A stretch of 64,000 nucleotides of DNA, from the NCBI RefSeq assembly GCF_017357225.1, contig NZ_CP071604.1, positions 4,328,001 to 4,392,000 on the forward strand, read 5' to 3'. Below are positions 61,213-64,000 of this stretch, one piece after another. Positions within the stretch are counted from its first letter, which is position 1; each line of letters begins with the position of its first letter. Source of the stretch: Rhizobium binae (GTDB lineage: Bacteria > Pseudomonadota > Alphaproteobacteria > Rhizobiales > Rhizobiaceae). The translations under genes and the position numbers were made by a program. The notes beneath the pieces are model-generated. The model did no database searches and was not told the DNA's origin. It saw nothing but the letters and a program-made list of their open reading frames with translations.

Positions 61213-62394
61213 ATGAGCAATGCATCCGTCGTCATCGCCAGTGCAGGTCGAACAGCAGTTGGTTCGTTCAACGGCGCTTTCGCAACGGTCCCCGCGCACG
61301 AACTCGGCGCGGCCGTCATCAAAGGCGCGCTCGCGCGCGCCGGCGTCGATGCCGGCGACGTGGACGAGGTGATCCTCGGCCAGGTGCTGGCCGCAGGCGA
61401 AGGCCAGAACCCGGCTCGCCAGGCGGCGATCAAGGCCGGCATTCCGAAGGAAGCGACAGCCTGGGGCGTCAACCAGCTCTGCGGCTCAGGCCTGCGCGCC
61501 GTTGCGCTCGGCATGCAGCAGATTGCCACCGGCGATGCCAAGATCATCGTTGCCGGCGGCCAGGAATCCATGTCGATGGCGCCGCATGCCCTGCACTTGC
61601 GCGGCGGCGTCAAGATGGGTGACGCGAAGATGGTCGACACGATGATCAAGGATGGCCTGACCGATGCCTTCCATGGTTATCACATGGGCATCACCGCCGA
61701 GAATATTGCGCGTCAATGGCAGCTTTCGCGCGACGAACAGGATCAGTTCGCCGTCGCTTCACAGAACAAGGCCGAAGCCGCCCAGAAAGCCGGCCGATTT
61801 ACCGATGAGATCATCCCTTATGTCATCCAGACGCGTAAGGGCGACGTTACGGTTGATGCCGACGAGTATATCCGCCACGGCGCCACGCTGGAGGCGATGG
61901 CCAAGCTGCGGCCGGCCTTCGACAAGGACGGCACGGTGACGGCTGCGAATGCCTCCGGTCTCAATGACGGCGCCGCAGCAGCAGTGCTGATGAGCGAAGC
62001 CGAAGCGGTCCGCCGCGGCATCCAGCCGCTCGCCCGCATCGTTTCCTGGGCAACGGCGGGCGTCGATCCTTCAATCATGGGTACCGGCCCGATCCCGGCG
62101 TCCCGCAAGGCGCTGGAAAAGGCCGGCTGGTCGGTCGGCGATCTCGATCTCGTCGAAGCCAACGAGGCTTTTGCGGCGCAAGCCTGCGCTGTCACCAAGG
62201 ATCTCGGTTGGGATCCTGCTATCGTCAACGTCAATGGCGGGGCGATTGCCATCGGCCACCCGATCGGCGCTTCCGGCGCGCGCGTTCTCAACACGCTGCT
62301 GTTCGAAATGAAGCGCCGCGGCGCGAAGAAGGGCCTGGCCACGCTTTGCATCGGCGGCGGCATGGGTGTCGCCATGTGCTTCGAAGCACTTTAA
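61213..62394 (+). CDS. phaA: Acetyl-CoA acetyltransferase (beta-ketothiolase)
   Basis: 393-residue thiolase: active-site Cys in [14 protein letters not shown] near residue 89, [28 protein letters not shown] with the catalytic His, and [11 protein letters not shown] with the second Cys. Condenses two acetyl-CoA to acetoacetyl-CoA, step one of PHB synthesis. GGAG upstream of the ATG. phaB follows after 67 bases. Confidence 0.97.
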   Translation: MSNASVVIASAGRTAVGSFNGAFATVPAHELGAAVIKGALARAGVDAGDVDEVILGQVLAAGEGQNPARQAAIKAGIPKEATAWGVNQLCGSGLRAVALGMQQIATGDAKIIVAGGQESMSMAPHALHLRGGVKMGDAKMVDTMIKDGLTDAFHGYHMGITAENIARQWQLSRDEQDQFAVASQNKAEAAQKAGRFTDEIIPYVIQTRKGDVTVDADEYIRHGATLEAMAKLRPAFDKDGTVTAANASGLNDGAAAAVLMSEAEAVRRGIQPLARIVSWATAGVDPSIMGTGPIPASRKALEKAGWSVGDLDLVEANEAFAAQACAVTKDLGWDPAIVNVNGGAIAIGHPIGASGARVLNTLLFEMKRRGAKKGLATLCIGGGMGVAMCFEAL

Positions 62395-62461
62395 TAGCAT
62401 ACGATCCATCATTGATTGAAATCCCGCCGCGCGCGGGGCGAAAACACAAGGGGAGCGGAAC

Positions 62462-63187
62462 ATGAGCAGAGTGGCTCTGGTCACCGGAGGGACACGCGGC
62501 ATCGGCGCAGCCATATCCATGGCATTGAAAAACGCCGGATACAGGGTGGCGGCAACTTATGCCGGCAATGACGAGAAGGCCAGAGCCTTTCATGACGTCA
62601 CCGGCGTTGCCGTATTCAAGTGGGACGTTTCCGACTACGCTGCCTGCGGTGAAGGGGTCGCCAAGGTTGAAAGCGAAATCGGCCCGGTCGAGATTCTCGT
62701 CAACAATGCCGGCATCACCCGCGATGCCATGTTCCACAAGATGACGCCGCAGCAGTGGCACGAGGTGATCAATACCAACCTCACCGGCCTATTCAACATG
62801 ACGCATCAGGTCTGGACCGGCATGCGCGACCGCAGCTTCGGGCGCATTGTCAACATCTCCTCGATCAACGGCCAGAAGGGCCAGATGGGCCAAGCCAACT
62901 ATTCGGCCGCCAAGGCCGGCGATCTCGGCTTCACCAAGGCGCTTGCCCAGGAAGGGGCGGCGAAAAACATTACTGTCAACGCCATCTGCCCCGGTTACAT
63001 CGGAACGGAAATGGTGCTTGCCGTGCCGGAGAAAGTGCTGAACGAGCGCATCATTCCCCAGATCCCCGTCGGCCGTCTCGGCGAGCCGGAAGAGATCGCC
63101 CGTTGCGTCACCTTCCTCGTCTCCGACGATGCCGGCTTCATCACCGGTTCAACGCTGACGGCCAATGGCGGGCAGTTCTTCGTTTAG
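62462..63187 (+). CDS. phaB: Acetoacetyl-CoA reductase
   Basis: 241-residue SDR: cofactor motif VTGGTRGIGAAIS, NNAGITRDAMFHKM, catalytic Ser in NISSINGQKGQMGQANYSAAKAG with Tyr-x3-Lys, and the C-terminal NGGQFFV. Reduces acetoacetyl-CoA to (R)-3-hydroxybutyryl-CoA with NADPH, step two of PHB synthesis; the synthase phaC is not in this window. GGGGAGCGGAAC precedes the ATG. Confidence 0.97.
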   Translation: MSRVALVTGGTRGIGAAISMALKNAGYRVAATYAGNDEKARAFHDVTGVAVFKWDVSDYAACGEGVAKVESEIGPVEILVNNAGITRDAMFHKMTPQQWHEVINTNLTGLFNMTHQVWTGMRDRSFGRIVNISSINGQKGQMGQANYSAAKAGDLGFTKALAQEGAAKNITVNAICPGYIGTEMVLAVPEKVLNERIIPQIPVGRLGEPEEIARCVTFLVSDDAGFITGSTLTANGGQFFV

Positions 63188-63218
63188 CCCCGGTTGACGA
63201 TCCAGATCGACTTGAAGC

Positions 63219-63250
63219 GACAGCGTCTGCCTGGCTGCGCTGTCTCTTTT
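63219..63250 (+). terminator. Probable terminator of phaAB
   Basis: Stem GACAGCG / CGCTGTC (63219-63225 with 63238-63244), loop of 12, then TCTTTTAT. Confidence 0.65.
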
Positions 63251-63289
63251 ATGTGCGGGACCGGATATCCGCAACGCGGGTTCAGAACG

Positions 63290-63448
63290 TCAGGAGCGGC
63301 TGCGGGGGTTGCGATGTCCGCGGGCTGGAATCCTGACCGGCACTGTTTGCGCCGCCCGGTCTTCGCTGCGAAGGGCTGAGATCGCGCTTGTCACGAAGGC
63401 CAAGGCGATGGGAACGGCGACGGCGGAACCCATGAAAATCTGGGCCAT
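63290..63448 (-). CDS. Small membrane peptide, 52 residues
   Basis: The frame is open further upstream, but ATG 63448 has AGGGAA eight bases before it and the peptide then reads MAQIFMGSAVAVPIALAFVT followed by SAISALRSEDR, a single N-terminal membrane helix with a basic tail ending RNPRSRS. Family not recognised. It lies between converging phaB and a glycine-zipper lipoprotein gene. Confidence 0.5.
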   Translation of the reverse strand: MAQIFMGSAVAVPIALAFVTSAISALRSEDRAAQTVPVRIPARGHRNPRSRS

Positions 63449-63589
63449 GGAGGCGTTCCCTTTCGGTGCGTGGGCGGCTTTGTCTGCCCATTGCGCTTGA
63501 GAAGGAATATGCGGTCGGCGGGTCGACGCCGGCAGGCTCGACTTTCGAAACCGATCGTCAACGTCGCGTTGACGCAGGATGCCAGCAAA

Positions 63590-63614
63590 GAAAAACGGGC
63601 GCCAGGGCGCCCGT
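63590..63614 (-). terminator. Terminator of the glycine-zipper gene
   Basis: On the minus strand, stem ACGGGCGCC-CT-GGCGCCCGT (63595-63614) followed by TTTTT (63590-63594). Confidence 0.88.
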
Positions 63615-63639
63615 TGGGAGTCCGATATGATTTTGCCGG

Positions 63640-63900
63640 TCAGTAGCGGCAACGGGCCTCGTAGCGGCGGCCGTAGCGGTCGCGATAAATGCAGTAGCCG
63701 CGGCGTTCGACCGACTGGCCGATCAGCGCGCCGGTCAGACCGCCGGCAACGGCACCGACTGCGGCACCGCCCCAGCTGTTGGTTACGGCGCCGCCGATGA
63801 CCGCACCGGTGCCGGCGCCGATCGCCGTGCCCTGCTCGGTCGGAGTACAGGATGCGAGAGCGCCCACGAGCGCGCCAATGAGAACAATTTTCTTCATCAT
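63640..63900 (-). CDS. Glycine-zipper (YMGG-like) lipoprotein
   Basis: 86 residues (85 if the second ATG is used). Signal sequence with lipobox LASC near residue 18, then a Gly/Ala-rich zipper (GTAIGAGTGAVIGGAVTNSWGGAAVGAVAGGLTGALIGQSVE) and a short tail YCIYRDRYGRRYEARCRY with two cysteines. Such proteins are small outer-membrane or periplasmic lipoproteins of unknown role. A DUF3309 gene lies just upstream. Confidence 0.85.
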   Translation of the reverse strand: MMKKIVLIGALVGALASCTPTEQGTAIGAGTGAVIGGAVTNSWGGAAVGAVAGGLTGALIGQSVERRGYCIYRDRYGRRYEARCRY

Positions 63901-63926
63901 GTCGTAACTCCCCAGGTTGTCGGGCT

Positions 63927-64000
63927 TTAGATGCGCCCCATTAGTACAAGGATAATGATAATGACGAGAACTAGCCCCAAACCGCCCGAAGGTCCATAGC
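63927..64000 (-). CDS. C-terminal end of a DUF3309 small membrane protein
   Basis: The last 23 codons are in the window: YGPSGGLGLVLVIIIILVLM, then GRI and TAA. The glycine-rich start and hydrophobic end match the C-terminus of DUF3309 proteins (about 50-60 residues). The gene begins beyond the window. Confidence 0.8.
   Translation of the reverse strand, partial: YGPSGGLGLVLVIIIILVLMGRI

Overview
The window looks like ordinary chromosome of a fast-growing Rhizobium of the R. etli / R. leguminosarum group. The basis is the high GC content, the cyclic beta-1,2-glucan genes ndvA and ndvB, a pyruvate carboxylase that matches what I remember of the R. etli enzyme, the phaR-phaAB storage-polymer genes, and short palindromic intergenic repeats of a kind I associate with rhizobia. 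I see no phage, plasmid transfer or CRISPR genes. One complete IS256-type insertion sequence is present.

Layout. 1-9850 holds mostly minus-strand housekeeping genes: xthA, a LolA-like carrier, ftsK, the nitrogen-sensing pair glnK-amtB behind a sigma-54 promoter, tesB, a plus-strand UbiH-type hydroxylase, a Trm112-like protein and a Lon-N protein. 9941-14740 holds a thioredoxin-TPR protein (CnoX type), a ProX-type editing deacylase, tRNA-Gly(GCC), a broken thioredoxin-like gene, and DUF6880, DUF2934 and ThuA proteins. 14967-18005 holds galE overlapped by a sulfatase/phosphonate hydrolase, then a DUF1993 protein. 18360-21960 is a CUT2 sugar/polyol ABC operon with an internal terminator after the binding-protein gene. 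22117-28515 is an M19 dipeptidase followed by a five-gene peptide ABC importer whose last four genes are chained by ATGA/GTGA-type overlaps.

28675-43412 is the cyclic glucan region. Two small genes and a run of strong hairpins (possibly a small RNA) precede ndvB (synthase, about 2840 residues) and opgC (glucan decoration). Converging from the other side are a VOC protein and ndvA (glucan exporter). The IS256 element lies between these converging genes and is flanked by inverted copies of a repeat. Synthase, substituent transferase and exporter therefore sit in one locus, with a LuxR solo transcribed away from ndvA.

44724-53694 holds pyc, an FMN reductase, a polar amino-acid (cystine-type) ABC operon, and a DeoR regulator with an MFS carrier. 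53893-59834 holds ispG, hisC, ispA, mtgA, a 2H-phosphoesterase-like protein, a GST and rpmF. 59998-64000 holds a small membrane protein, phaR divergent from phaA-phaB, a 52-residue membrane peptide, a glycine-zipper lipoprotein and the 3' end of a DUF3309 gene.

I did not find a convincing undescribed multi-gene system. The best leads are the hairpin cluster before ndvB, the IS/inverted-repeat structure in the glucan locus, the unannotated small proteins, the LuxR solo beside ndvA, and the internally deleted thioredoxin-like gene.
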